From Rudaeicoccus suwonensis (lineage in GTDB: Bacteria; Actinomycetota; Actinomycetes; Actinomycetales; Dermatophilaceae), in NCBI RefSeq assembly GCF_007829035.1, contig NZ_VIVQ01000001.1, positions 2,232,001-2,296,000 on the forward strand: a DNA stretch of 64,000 nucleotides, given 5' to 3'. Shown here in pieces: positions 24,677 through 34,200 of the stretch. The position numbers and the translations under genes are program-made. The notes beneath the pieces are model-generated. The model searched no databases and was not told the origin of the DNA. It saw only the letters and a list, made by a program, of their open reading frames with translations. Position 1 is the first letter of the stretch. Every line of letters starts with the position of its first letter.

Positions 24677-25378
24677 TCAACGCGCTGCGCCGATCCGGGT
24701 TCCGGCGGCGGGGAATTCGTGCAGGGCCGATGCGGCGATCCGGTTGAGCAGCAGGACGTCCAAGCCCGCTCCGAGCACCCCTCCTGCGAACGGAATCCCC
24801 TTGCCGAGCTTGGTGAACACCTTGTCGCCGAGCTGGCTGACCAGCCGGAAACCGACGGCTTTGTTGACGACCATGAGCGCGGGAGCGGGCAGTTGCCGGG
24901 TCGCCAGGCCTGCCAGCCGGCCGGAACTCACGACGCCGGCACGTTTCAGCAGATCGTCGGCGTCGGTGCCCACGAGCGTGAGCAGTATGGCGGTGCGCAC
25001 CCGCTCGTCGCGCACGTCATACCCGCGGACCATCGCGATGGCGGCAACCATCCGTGTCGTCAGGATGTAGAAACCGAGGATGTTGGTCGGCATCGCCACC
25101 ACCATCGTCACGAAGCCACCCAGACCGGTCACAAATCCTGCTTTGGCGGCCAGCTTGCGATGCTGGCTCACGATGCCCTGAACGGCACGATCCGGATGCC
25201 GGTGGTCCCGCAATGCAGCATCCGCGACCTGTTGGGCGCTGTCGAATCCCGCGGCGCCGTCGATGCCGATGGCGAGGACCCGTCGCGACAGTGCCAGTGC
25301 GCTGCTCGCCATCGGACCTTGGTCGAGGGCGACGGGTGTCTGTTTCCCGGACTTCCTGGAGCCGAACATGCCCGTCAT
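24677..25378 (-). CDS. EcsC-family protein
   Basis: About 233 residues from ATG 25378. It has the EcsC family features: a helical N-terminal part (DSAQQVADAALRDH), Gly-rich amphipathic/hydrophobic segments (AGFVTGLGGFVTMVVAMPTNILGFYILTTRMVAAIAM), then GYDVRDERVRTAILLTLVG and a C-terminal Gly-rich helix pair. EcsC-like proteins are membrane-associated with unclear roles. The longer upstream frame overlaps the divergent sulfurtransferase gene, so the later ATG is preferred. Confidence 0.75.
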   Translation of the reverse strand: MTGMFGSRKSGKQTPVALDQGPMASSALALSRRVLAIGIDGAAGFDSAQQVADAALRDHRHPDRAVQGIVSQHRKLAAKAGFVTGLGGFVTMVVAMPTNILGFYILTTRMVAAIAMVRGYDVRDERVRTAILLTLVGTDADDLLKRAGVVSSGRLAGLATRQLPAPALMVVNKAVGFRLVSQLGDKVFTKLGKGIPFAGGVLGAGLDVLLLNRIAASALHEFPAAGTRIGAAR

Positions 25379-25472
25379 ACTGCCAGCCGGTCGCGGTCCG
25401 AACCCACGACCGGACGGGTGAGTCGAACCGGCCACGGCAGCGATCGTCATACGTGCGGCGTAGGTTGAGGTC

Positions 25473-26363
25473 ATGCCTGCACCCGTGGATCCCAGCGCCA
25501 AACTCGCGGACTACGCCCACCCCGAGCGCCTCGTGACGACGCAATGGTTGGCCGACCGACTCGACGAATCGAGGGACGATCTCGTCGTTCTGGAGTCCGA
25601 CGAGGACGTCTTGCTGTACGACACGGGGCACATCCCCGGCAGCTTCAAGCTCGACTGGCACACAGACCTCAACGACCCGGTCAACCGCGACTTCGTGGAT
25701 GCCGGGCGTTTCGCCGAGTTGATGGCGCAACGCGGCATCAACCGTGACACGACAGTGGTCATCTACGGCGACAAATCCAACTGGTGGGCCGCCTACGCGT
25801 TGTGGGTGCTGACCCTGTTCGGACACCCCGACGCGCGCTTGTTGGACGGCGGACGGATGGCATGGGTCTCCGAGGGGCGCCCCATGACCAAGGACGTGCC
25901 GCAACCGGCGCCCGCGGACTACCCGGTGGTGGCTCGCGACGACAGCGCCGTCCGCGCCTTCCGGGACGACGTGCTCGCGCATCTGGGCGGACGCATGGTG
26001 GACGTTCGATCGCCCGGTGAGTTCTCCGGCGAACTGCTGCACATGCCGGACTACCCCCAGGAGGGTGCGATGCGCGGCGGCCACATCCCGGGGGCATCCT
26101 CGGTGCCGTGGGCTCGCGCCACCGCCGAGGACGGCCGATTCAAGTCACACGCGCAGCTTCAGGAGATCTACGCAGGCGAGCAGGGCCTGCGCACCGATGA
26201 TGACGTCATCGTCTACTGCCGGATCGGTGAGCGTTCCTCGCACACATGGTTCGTGCTGACACATCTGCTCGGATTCGATCATGTGCGTAACTACGACGGG
26301 TCGTGGACCGAGTGGGGCAATTCCGTGCGCGTGCCGGTCGAGACGGGCGCGCCCCGGTTGTGA
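25473..26363 (+). CDS. Thiosulfate/3-mercaptopyruvate sulfurtransferase (rhodanese, CysA/SseA type)
   Basis: A 296-residue double rhodanese. Domain 1 (about 25-140) contains [25 protein letters not shown]; domain 2 (about 155-285) has [13 protein letters not shown] and the catalytic loop C249-R-I-G-E-R in [13 protein letters not shown]. It moves sulfane sulfur from thiosulfate or mercaptopyruvate to acceptors. Its stop overlaps the SufE gene start (TGATG), suggesting a sulfur-transfer unit. The exact donor cannot be told from the loop alone. Confidence 0.9.
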   Translation: MPAPVDPSAKLADYAHPERLVTTQWLADRLDESRDDLVVLESDEDVLLYDTGHIPGSFKLDWHTDLNDPVNRDFVDAGRFAELMAQRGINRDTTVVIYGDKSNWWAAYALWVLTLFGHPDARLLDGGRMAWVSEGRPMTKDVPQPAPADYPVVARDDSAVRAFRDDVLAHLGGRMVDVRSPGEFSGELLHMPDYPQEGAMRGGHIPGASSVPWARATAEDGRFKSHAQLQEIYAGEQGLRTDDDVIVYCRIGERSSHTWFVLTHLLGFDHVRNYDGSWTEWGNSVRVPVETGAPRL

Positions 26364-26794
26364 TGGACTTGCCCGAGCCGTTGGCCGAGCTGATCACCGA
26401 TTTCACCACCGTCGGCCCCAAAGATCGCCTGCAACTGCTCCTTGAGTTGAGCGAGGAATTGCCGGAGCTTCCGCCGCGGTATGCCGATCACGCCGATCAA
26501 CTCGAGCAGGTGCACGAGTGTCAGTCCCCGCTGTTCCTGGCTGCCGAGGTGCAGGACGGCCGGGTTCAGCTGTTCTTCAAGGCGCCGCCCGAAGCGCCGA
26601 CCACGCGCGGTTTCGCCGGCATCCTGCATGCCGGGCTGAATGGTCAACCCGTCGACCAAGTGCTCGACGTTCCCGACGACATCCCGTTCCGCTTCGCTCT
26701 GGCCGAAGCCGTGTCTCCGTTGCGCATGCGAGGAATGGTCGCGATGCTGGCGCGGATCAAACGACAGGTTCGGGCCAAGTCCCTGCCTGAGTGA
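26363..26794 (+). CDS. sufE: SufE-family sulfur acceptor protein
   Basis: A 143-residue SufE-like protein that accepts persulfide sulfur for Fe-S cluster or other thiolation pathways. It carries [23 protein letters not shown], with the conserved acceptor Cys in ECQSP, and the C-terminal [18 protein letters not shown] helix. ATG 26363 overlaps the sulfurtransferase stop. The direct coupling to a rhodanese rather than a SufS desulfurase implies that the rhodanese may be its donor; that is inference. Confidence 0.88.
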   Translation: MDLPEPLAELITDFTTVGPKDRLQLLLELSEELPELPPRYADHADQLEQVHECQSPLFLAAEVQDGRVQLFFKAPPEAPTTRGFAGILHAGLNGQPVDQVLDVPDDIPFRFALAEAVSPLRMRGMVAMLARIKRQVRAKSLPE

Positions 26795-26820
26795 GCGCTG
26801 GACTGCGTATGGTTGCGTCC

Positions 26821-28479
26821 ATGTCGACATCTCCTGCTGGCAAGAAGCTGGTTGCGATCCCTGCGGTCGTGGCGGTCATCGGCCTGATCCTGCTCGTCAT
26901 CGGCGTCGCCTCAAGCCCGAGCCCCAAGCTCACGCCATTCACCAATGGCAGCACGATCACGTTCAAGGGCGGCTTCTCGGTGTACAGCACCGCCAAGACC
27001 GACCGGACGACGACCATCTGCACGGCCTCCGGCACCGTCATGGATCGCCCGACGGCCAACTTCGCCGTCAGCAGCAACGGCAGCAAGTACGAGGTCGCAC
27101 GTTCCACGAGCGCCATCACAGCCAATTCGGTGCAGGTGCAGTGCACCGGCAACACCGGCACGCTGTATGCCGGTCAGCGCGCCGACAAGATCAGCTCCAC
27201 AAGCAAGTCGGTCGAGATCATCCTGGGCACCATCCTGCTGCTGCTCGGCATCATCGGTGTCGTCGCGCTGCTGCTCGGTGGGCGTAAGAACTCCGGCAGT
27301 GGTCAGCCCTCGGGACTCAACGCACCCGGTCAGCAGCCTGGTCAGGGTGGCTACGGTCAGCCGTACGGCAACCAGCAGGGGTATGCCGGCGGGTATGCCG
27401 CGCAGCCCTACGGCCAGCAGCAGGGCCAGGGCGGCTACGGTCAGGGCGGCTACGGTCAGGGTGGACACGGCCAGCCCGGTGCACAGCAGGGTCAAGGCGG
27501 CTACGGCCAGCCCGGCGCGCAGCAGGGTCAAGGCGGCTACGGCCAGCCCGGTGCACAGCAGGGTCAGGGCGGCTACGGCCAGCCCGGCGCGCAGCAGGGC
27601 CAGGGCGGGTACGGCCAGCCCGGCGCGCAGCAGGGTCAAGGCGGCTACGGCCAGCCCGGCGCGCAGCAGGGCCAGGGCGGCTACGGCCAGGGCAGTTACG
27701 GCCAGCCCGGCGCGCAGCAGAGTCAAGGCGGCTACGGCCAGCAGTCCGGTCAGGCCGGCTACGGCCAGCAGTCCGGTGCACAGCAGGGTCAGGGCGGCTA
27801 CGGCCAGCAGTCCGGTCAGGGCGGCTACGGCCAGCCCGGCGCGCAGCAGGGTCAGGGCGGCTACGGCCAGCCCGGCCCGCAGCAGAGTCAAGGCAGCTAC
27901 GGTCAGGGCAGTTACGGCCAGCCCGGTGCACAGCAGGGTCAAGGCGGGTACGGCCAGCCCGGCGCGCAGCAGGGTCAAGGCGGCTACGGCCAGCAGTCCG
28001 GTCAGGGTGGCTACGGCCAGCAGCCCGGTGCACAGCAGGGTCAAGGCAGCTACGGAGCGACAGCATCACAACCACCACAGGGGTCCGGCACCTATGGCAG
28101 CCCCGTTGGACCTGCCGGTGACAACGAGTCCGGTGGACGGCACTCCGCCCCGAGCGGCGACGACTCGGACGCGCCGACGCGACCGGTGTCTGCAGACGAC
28201 ATCAACCGTGCGATGCAGGGGAATTCAGCGCCGCATGCCGGCCCCACCGGCGGCTACGGTGCGTCGGCGGACAGTGCAGAGGCACCGACCCAGGCAATCT
28301 CGGGGCTGCCTTTCTCCGCCGGGCAGGGCGCTGCAGGATCCGCCGGGACAGAGCCCGAAAAGCAGGACGATGTGCATGAGCAGGCAACAACGGCGACGCC
28401 CGTCGTGAAGCCCGAGCAGCCCGACGACTCCTGGGGCGCATCGCACGACGGCAACAACAACGGCGGCGGCGGCAACTGA
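26821..28479 (+). CDS. Two-pass membrane protein with a long Gly/Gln/Tyr-rich repeat tail
   Basis: About 552 residues from ATG 26821 (ATG 26809 possible; neither has a clear ribosome site). Two membrane helices ([20 protein letters not shown] and [20 protein letters not shown]) enclose an extracytoplasmic beta-rich domain of about 115 residues. The second helix is followed by about 250 residues of [12 protein letters not shown]-type repeats, then an acidic, Ser/Ala-rich end with [15 protein letters not shown]. The tail has the composition of prion-like, phase-separating domains. No family identified; the N-terminal part resembles actinobacterial membrane proteins of unknown function. Confidence 0.75.
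   Translation: MSTSPAGKKLVAIPAVVAVIGLILLVIGVASSPSPKLTPFTNGSTITFKGGFSVYSTAKTDRTTTICTASGTVMDRPTANFAVSSNGSKYEVARSTSAITANSVQVQCTGNTGTLYAGQRADKISSTSKSVEIILGTILLLLGIIGVVALLLGGRKNSGSGQPSGLNAPGQQPGQGGYGQPYGNQQGYAGGYAAQPYGQQQGQGGYGQGGYGQGGHGQPGAQQGQGGYGQPGAQQGQGGYGQPGAQQGQGGYGQPGAQQGQGGYGQPGAQQGQGGYGQPGAQQGQGGYGQGSYGQPGAQQSQGGYGQQSGQAGYGQQSGAQQGQGGYGQQSGQGGYGQPGAQQGQGGYGQPGPQQSQGSYGQGSYGQPGAQQGQGGYGQPGAQQGQGGYGQQSGQGGYGQQPGAQQGQGSYGATASQPPQGSGTYGSPVGPAGDNESGGRHSAPSGDDSDAPTRPVSADDINRAMQGNSAPHAGPTGGYGASADSAEAPTQAISGLPFSAGQGAAGSAGTEPEKQDDVHEQATTATPVVKPEQPDDSWGASHDGNNNGGGGN
27421..28050 (+). repeat. Tandem 36-bp coding repeat (12-residue unit)
   Basis: About 16-17 variants of a 36-bp unit encoding [12 protein letters not shown], some replaced by shorter QQSGQ/GSYGQ units. 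Unit DNA differs at a few third positions (CAAGGC/CAGGGC, CCCGGT/CCCGGC), as expected of an array that expands and shrinks by slippage or recombination. Confidence 0.9.
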
Positions 28480-28497
28480 CGCCTACACCCGTCCCGC

Positions 28498-28534
28498 AGC
28501 GAGCCCCGCACCGCACGACGGTGCGGGGCTCGCT
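28498..28534. terminator. Strong hairpin after the repeat-tail gene
   Basis: Perfect 15-bp arms (AGCGAGCCCCGCACC and complement) with a 7-nt loop, 19 nt after the stop. The start of the next gene falls inside the right arm. Confidence 0.8.
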
Positions 28535-30188
28535 GCATGCTGTCGTCTTCGACCGGTCCGGTCGTACCGGCGCCATCGCAACCGATGGATCGCCGACGCG
28601 GACCGGCCCGACATCGTTGATCCTGGATGCCGTTCGGCAGTTGGAAGCGGAGTCGGAGCCTCCGCGCTGGGTCATCTGGAACGGCGCGGCACTCACCACC
28701 TTGGTCACAGCCGGCATCCGTCCGCGCCGGGTGTGGGATCTGTCGCAAGCACACCTGTTGTGGGTCGGTGGAAGCACCGCTTCGACGCAGGTCGTCTGGG
28801 CGGTCGCTCGCGGTCTCGACACCGCAACGATTCCCGCACCACGACGCGGGGACCTGTTCGACCTGTCTGCGCCGGGCTCCGACGGCGACGACGATCTGCT
28901 CGACGCCGCTGGTCACCTGAACCCAGCCGCCATCGACGACGGCTGGCCGACCACCGCACATCTGGGCGGCTTCGCCGAACTGGCAGTTGTCGCGGCCCGC
29001 GCGCAGCAAGATCTGCTGGCCGAGCGACCACACGCCGTGTCGACGGCTGCCAGCGAGAGTGGCGCCGCGTTGTTGTGTGCCGAACTCGGCCACGACGGTC
29101 TCCCGGTGGACCGAACCGTCATGGAAGGTCTCATCACCGAAGCCGTCGGACCCCGTCCGACGAACGAGGCCGACGCGGCCAGAATGCGCCGCGAACGCGA
29201 TGCGCAGGTGCTCGACCTGGCGCCGGGTCGGCCCGGGGTCGATCTGCGCAATCCCGCGCACGTGCGCGAGTTCCTGCGATCGCTGGGAGTCCAGGTCGAC
29301 GACACCCGTGCGTGGAATCTTGAGCCCTATCGGGGCGCCCATCCAGCAGTGGCCGCTCTCCTGGAGTGGCGCAAGGCCGAACGGATCGCCACGACATACG
29401 GCTGGAACTGGCTCGACGCGCACGTGGGCAAGGACGGGCGGCTGCGCGGGCCATGGACACCGTGCGACGGCGGCGCCGGCCGGATGACCGCCGGAGCCGG
29501 CCTGCACAGTCTGCCGATTGCGTTGCGACCGGGAATCGCCGCCGACACCGGCCACGTGCTGGTGCGCGCCGACCTCGGACAGGTCGAACCTCGAGTGCTC
29601 GCAGTCGTTTCCGGCGACAGTGCCCTGGCAGCGGCCACCGCCGCCGACGACCTCTACGCCACGGTCGCCGCTCAGCTGCACGTCGACCGGCAGGCCGCCA
29701 AGATCGCAGTGCTGGCGGCGATGTACGGCCAGACATCTGGCACCGCCGCCGATGCACTACGCCGGATGGACCGTGCGTACCCCCAGGCGATGGCCTATCT
29801 GCGCGCGGCCGCCGAGCGCGGACAGACCGGTCAGTCCGTCATCACGTATGGCGGGCGGCTGGTGCGGGTGGCGACCGCCGACGACCCGGCGCGGCAACGT
29901 GCGCTGGGCAGATTCACCCGTAACGCGGTGGTGCAGGGAGCCGCCGCGGAGTTCTTCAAGGCGTGGGCGCTGACCGTGCGTGATGCACTGCGGCCGTTGG
30001 ACGCGCACATCGTGCTGTGCCTGCACGACGAACTGCTCGTCCATGCACCCCAGCAGCACGCGGAGGCGACGGCACGTGTGGTGACCGACGCCCTTGCCGC
30101 GGCTGCGCATCACTGGTCCGGCGGTGCGCCGGTGCGTTTCGTCGCCGACACTCGCGTCATACATCGCTGGTCAGAGGCGAAGGACTGA
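28521..30188 (+). CDS. PolI-like bifunctional 3'-5' exonuclease/DNA polymerase (actinobacterial type)
   Basis: A 555-residue family A polymerase paralogue widespread in actinobacteria. Motif A is VRADLGQVEPRVLAVVSGD, the O-helix region RQAAKIAVLAAMYGQTSGTAADALRRMD and motif C LCLHDELLVHAP. The N-terminal third occupies the exonuclease domain position but the acidic exonuclease motifs are not obvious. GTG 28521 matches the family N-terminus (HAVVFDRSGRTG), yet it lies within the upstream terminator hairpin and lacks a ribosome site, so start and expression are uncertain. Probably repair synthesis or unknown role. Confidence 0.85.
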   Translation: MRGSLHAVVFDRSGRTGAIATDGSPTRTGPTSLILDAVRQLEAESEPPRWVIWNGAALTTLVTAGIRPRRVWDLSQAHLLWVGGSTASTQVVWAVARGLDTATIPAPRRGDLFDLSAPGSDGDDDLLDAAGHLNPAAIDDGWPTTAHLGGFAELAVVAARAQQDLLAERPHAVSTAASESGAALLCAELGHDGLPVDRTVMEGLITEAVGPRPTNEADAARMRRERDAQVLDLAPGRPGVDLRNPAHVREFLRSLGVQVDDTRAWNLEPYRGAHPAVAALLEWRKAERIATTYGWNWLDAHVGKDGRLRGPWTPCDGGAGRMTAGAGLHSLPIALRPGIAADTGHVLVRADLGQVEPRVLAVVSGDSALAAATAADDLYATVAAQLHVDRQAAKIAVLAAMYGQTSGTAADALRRMDRAYPQAMAYLRAAAERGQTGQSVITYGGRLVRVATADDPARQRALGRFTRNAVVQGAAAEFFKAWALTVRDALRPLDAHIVLCLHDELLVHAPQQHAEATARVVTDALAAAAHHWSGGAPVRFVADTRVIHRWSEAKD

Positions 30189-30224
30189 CGCAGTCGCACA
30201 GCAACCGGCATACGAAAATGCCTG

Positions 30225-31178
30225 TCAGCGAAGGAAGTCCGGCCCCTCGTCGCTGCCCGCTGAATCGGACCCGCCCGGCTCCTCCGACTTGAGGAACTGC
30301 TCGAGCTCCGCGCCGATCTCCTCCGCGCTGGGAAGTTGCTCCAGCTCCGTGGCGAGCAAATTTTGCCGCTTCAGACCCTCGGTGAAGGCGTCGTACTGCT
30401 GCTCGAGGCCCTCGACGACCTCGCCGACCTCGGAGTTCTCGCTGACCTGACGCTCGACCTCGGCGCGATGCAGCCCGGCGATGGCGGACAGTTCGTTCAT
30501 CGGGATGTCGAGACCGCCCACCTGCGCCATCGCGCGCATCGCGGCCACAGCCGCATCGCCGAAGTCCATCTGCGTCAGGTAGTGCGGCACGTGCACAGCG
30601 AAACCGACGGCGTCGATACCGGATTCGCCGAAGCGCAGGTGCATCAGCGACTCCAGGGAGCCCGGGACCTGCACCGTGCCGAAGACCGGATTGTTCTCGG
30701 TGAGCAGCGACCGGTTGGTGGCGTGCCGCGTCATACCAACCGGACGGGTGTGCGGCACGCCCATCGGTATGCCTTGCGCGGAGACCACCAGGCGAATGCC
30801 GAGCCGGCGCACCAACTGCCGCACGGCTTCGATCACGCGCTCCCACTGGTAGTCCGGCTCAGGCCCGGCGAGCAGGTAGAACGGCGTACCCTGCGCATCG
30901 ACCAGGCGGTAGAGCAGCATCGACGGGTCTGCGTAGTCGCTGAAGTGGTCACGGTCGAAGGTCATCGCCGGGCGACGGCCGCGGTAGTCGAGCAGCTGGT
31001 CGACGTCGAACGACGCGACCACCGTGTGCTCGAGCGTGCCGAGCAGGTGGGCGGTGAGCAGCTTCTGGGTGTTTCCGGCGTCGATGAGACCGCCCAGCGA
31101 CACGATCATCGTGTGCGCGCCGAGGTCACTGGCGTGGGTGTCGGTCTCGAGCCGGTAGAGCTCTCGAGGGTCTTGCAC
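30225..31178 (-). CDS. PAC2-family protein (proteasome assembly chaperone-like)
   Basis: A 317-residue PAC2-domain protein, common in actinobacteria and related to proteasome assembly chaperone 2. It contains MIVSLGGLIDAGNTQKLLTAHLL, FDVDQLLDYRGRRPAMTFD, YLLAGPEPDYQWERVIEAV and a Glu-rich C-terminal helix and tail (EEIGAELEQFLKSEEPGG). GTG 31178 is selected because GGCAGGAG is 7-8 nt upstream. Role in actinobacteria unknown. Confidence 0.88.
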   Translation of the reverse strand: MQDPRELYRLETDTHASDLGAHTMIVSLGGLIDAGNTQKLLTAHLLGTLEHTVVASFDVDQLLDYRGRRPAMTFDRDHFSDYADPSMLLYRLVDAQGTPFYLLAGPEPDYQWERVIEAVRQLVRRLGIRLVVSAQGIPMGVPHTRPVGMTRHATNRSLLTENNPVFGTVQVPGSLESLMHLRFGESGIDAVGFAVHVPHYLTQMDFGDAAVAAMRAMAQVGGLDIPMNELSAIAGLHRAEVERQVSENSEVGEVVEGLEQQYDAFTEGLKRQNLLATELEQLPSAEEIGAELEQFLKSEEPGGSDSAGSDEGPDFLR

Positions 31179-31235
31179 TGTTGTCTCCTGCCGTCGAAAT
31201 CTATTCAGCGCAACGCTGCGCCGTCGGCGGGGATT

Positions 31236-31273
31236 CCCGGGCACGTATGACGAAGCCTGGTCCGCCGCCCGGG
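31236..31273 (-). terminator. Weak terminator candidate after hrpA
   Basis: CCCGGGC / GCCCGGG with a 24-nt loop, 20 nt beyond the hrpA stop and before the PAC2 gene. Short and GC-only, so tentative. Confidence 0.3.
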
Positions 31274-31292
31274 ATGTGCGCAGAGTCACGCC

Positions 31293-34200
31293 TCAGGTCG
31301 TGGCGTCCTCCACCGCATCCATCGCCGCGAAGATCCGCTTCGGTGACACCGGGACAGGAGTCCCGAGTCGCTGTGCGAACAGACTGACCCGCAATTCCTC
31401 TGTCAGCCAACGCAACTGGACCACGTCGGGGTCGGTGCGTCGCGCGGTGGGCAAGGCCGCCATCAGCTTCTGACGCTCCGCCTCGACGGCGTCGACATCC
31501 TGTGCGCGCTGCTGGTCTCGGGCGAGATCCGACGGTGCCTTGTCGATCCGCTCGAGCATGGCGCGCAGATAGCGATCCAGATCGCGCAATCGCCTCGCGC
31601 CGGCCGCGGCCACGAAACCGGGGTGCACCAGCCCGGTCAGCTGGGCTTCCAGTTGCGAGCGCAGCTGCGTCAAGGACGGCTGCGCCATGCCGTCGAGCGC
31701 GAGACGCACCTGCCGAGCATGGTCGAGAACGGGCGTCAGCGCCTCGACGACCTCGATCACGCGTGGAGTCAGCTGCTGACGCACCACTCGCAGCGCCTCG
31801 TCGAAGTCGGCCTCGCTGCGCACGGTGCCGCCCGGCAGGTCGCGCGCGACGATGTCGTCGACCGCTGTTGCAAGCACGTCGTCCATCAGCGCGGTCATCG
31901 AGCCGTGCGGGTTGTTGCCGAGCGCGAGCCGCTGAGCGTTGGTGAACAGGGCGAGAATGCGCTTCCACGGCACCGTCACATTGAGCAGGATCAACCGGCG
32001 GATGCCGAGGCGGGTGGCGAAGTCGCGCTCGGATGCCGTCGGCAGCACCTCCAGTGCCACGGACTCACCGTGATCGACCAGAGCCGGAAATCCTTGCACG
32101 GTGCGGCGCCCGCTGCGCTGCTCGAAGGTGGCAGGCAGGTCCCCGATCTGCCACGATGTCAAGCCTTTTCGCTCGATCGACGAACCGGCGCGCGACATCG
32201 CGCCCCGCACCCGGCCGGCCAATTGCTCCTGCAGCACGCTCAGGTCCTTGCCCTCGGCCAGGCGACCACCGCGGGCGTCCTCGACACGGAAGGTCATCCG
32301 CAGGTGGTCGGGCACGCGGTCCCAGTCCCACTCCTCCCGCGGGACGCTCACACCGGTGGACTCGCGCAGTGCCGCCGCGAGCGCGTCGGTCAGCGAGCCG
32401 CGTTCGGGGGTGATGCGCTCCAACGCACGACGGGCATGGTCGGGCGTCGGCACGAAGTTGCGTCGCGTCGCTTTCGGCAGTGACTTCAGCAGGGCGACGG
32501 CTAGTTCCTCCCGCACACCGGGCACCAGCCAGTCGAAGCCGTCGTCGGTCACCTGGTTGAGCTGGTCGACCGGCAGGTGCACGGTGACACCGTCGGCGTC
32601 GGCGCCTGGCTCGAACTGGTAGGTCAGCCGCAGCTTGAGGTCGCCCTGCCGCCAGGTCTTGGGATAGTCGCGGGCGTCGACGGCCGTGACGTCCTCGCGC
32701 AACAGGATGTCCTCGGTGAGCGCCAGCAGGTCAGGTGTATGCCGGTGGGCGGTCTTCCACCACGAGTCGAAATGCGCTGCGGACACGACGGATTCGGGGA
32801 TCCGGGCGTCGTAGAAGTCGAACAGTGCCTCGTCGTCGACGAGCAGGTCACGACGTCGCGCGCGGGCCTCGAGGTCGGCGAGCCGGGCCACCAGCTGTCG
32901 GTTCTCGCGGTAGAAGTCGTGGCGCGTCTCCCAGTCGCCCTCGACCAACGCATGCCGGATGAACAGCTCCCGGGCGGCTCCGGGATCGACCTTCGCATAC
33001 GACACCTGCCGGCCGGCGACCAGCGGAACGCCATACAGCGTGACCCGCTCGGCGGCCATCACCGAGCCCGCCTTGCGCGACCAGTGCGGCTCGGCATACT
33101 GCCGCTTCACCAGGTGAGCACCGATCGCCTCAGCCCAGGCAGGGTCGATGGCGGCATTGGTGCGCGCCCACAGGCGGGTGGTCTCGACGAGTTCTGCGGA
33201 CATCACGTAGTCAGGCTGCCGGCGGAACAGCGTCGACCCGGGCTGTAGGCCGAAGCGGGCACCTCGCGCGCCCTGGTAGTCGCGTTTGTCGGCGTCACGC
33301 AGACCTATGTGCGACAGCAGACCTGAGAGCATCGCCTGGTGGATCGTGGCTTCAGCGGCGGGATTCTCGCTCATCCGCAGGTCCTGCTGCTTGCACGCCT
33401 GCTTCAGTTGGGAGTGCAGATCCTGCCACTCGCGGATCCGCAGATAATGGAGATACTCGCGCTTGCACATGCGCCGGAAAGCGCTGCTGGACAGGGCTTT
33501 CCGTTGCTCCCCGAGATAGCGCCAGAGGTTGAGCAGGCTGAGGAAGTCGCTGGTCTCGTGCTTGAACCGGGCGTGGGACTGGTCGGCCTGCGCCTGAGCA
33601 TCGGCCGGGCGCTCGCGCGGATCCTGAATCGACAGCGCTGCCACGATGACCAGCACCTCGCGCAGCGCCCCGCTCTCGGCCGCGGCGATGAGCATCCTGG
33701 CCAGCCGCGGGTCCACCGGCAGCGCCGCGATGGCGCGACCGTATGCCGTCAGCGTGCGACGCTCGCTGGTGCCACGCGCCTCGTGCACGGCGCCGAGTTC
33801 TTCGAGCAGACGGACGCCGTCGGTGATCTGACGGGGGTCCGGCGGCTCGACGAACGGGAACCTCGACACGTCGCCCAAGCCGAGTGAGGTCATCTGCAGG
33901 ATCACCGACGCCAGGTTGGTCCGCAGGATCTCGGGGTCGGTGAACTCCGGGCGCGCGTCGAAGTCGTCCTGCGAGTACAGCCGTATGGCGATCCCGTCGG
34001 CCAGGCGGCCGCAGCGGCCCGAGCGCTGCCGGGCGGACGCCTGTGAAATCGGCTCGATGGGAAGCCGTTGGACCTTGGTGCGCTGGCTGTAGCGGGAGAT
34101 GCGCGCGGTGCCGGTGTCGACGACATACCGGATACCCGGGACGGTGAGCGATGTCTCGGCGACATTGGTCGCGATCACGATGCGGCGCCGGCCGGAGGGC

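Noticed and set aside
27421-28050. Regular 36-bp repeats resembling a CRISPR array in spacing
   Set aside because: The repeats are contiguous without spacers and encode an in-frame Gly/Gln/Tyr-rich protein.
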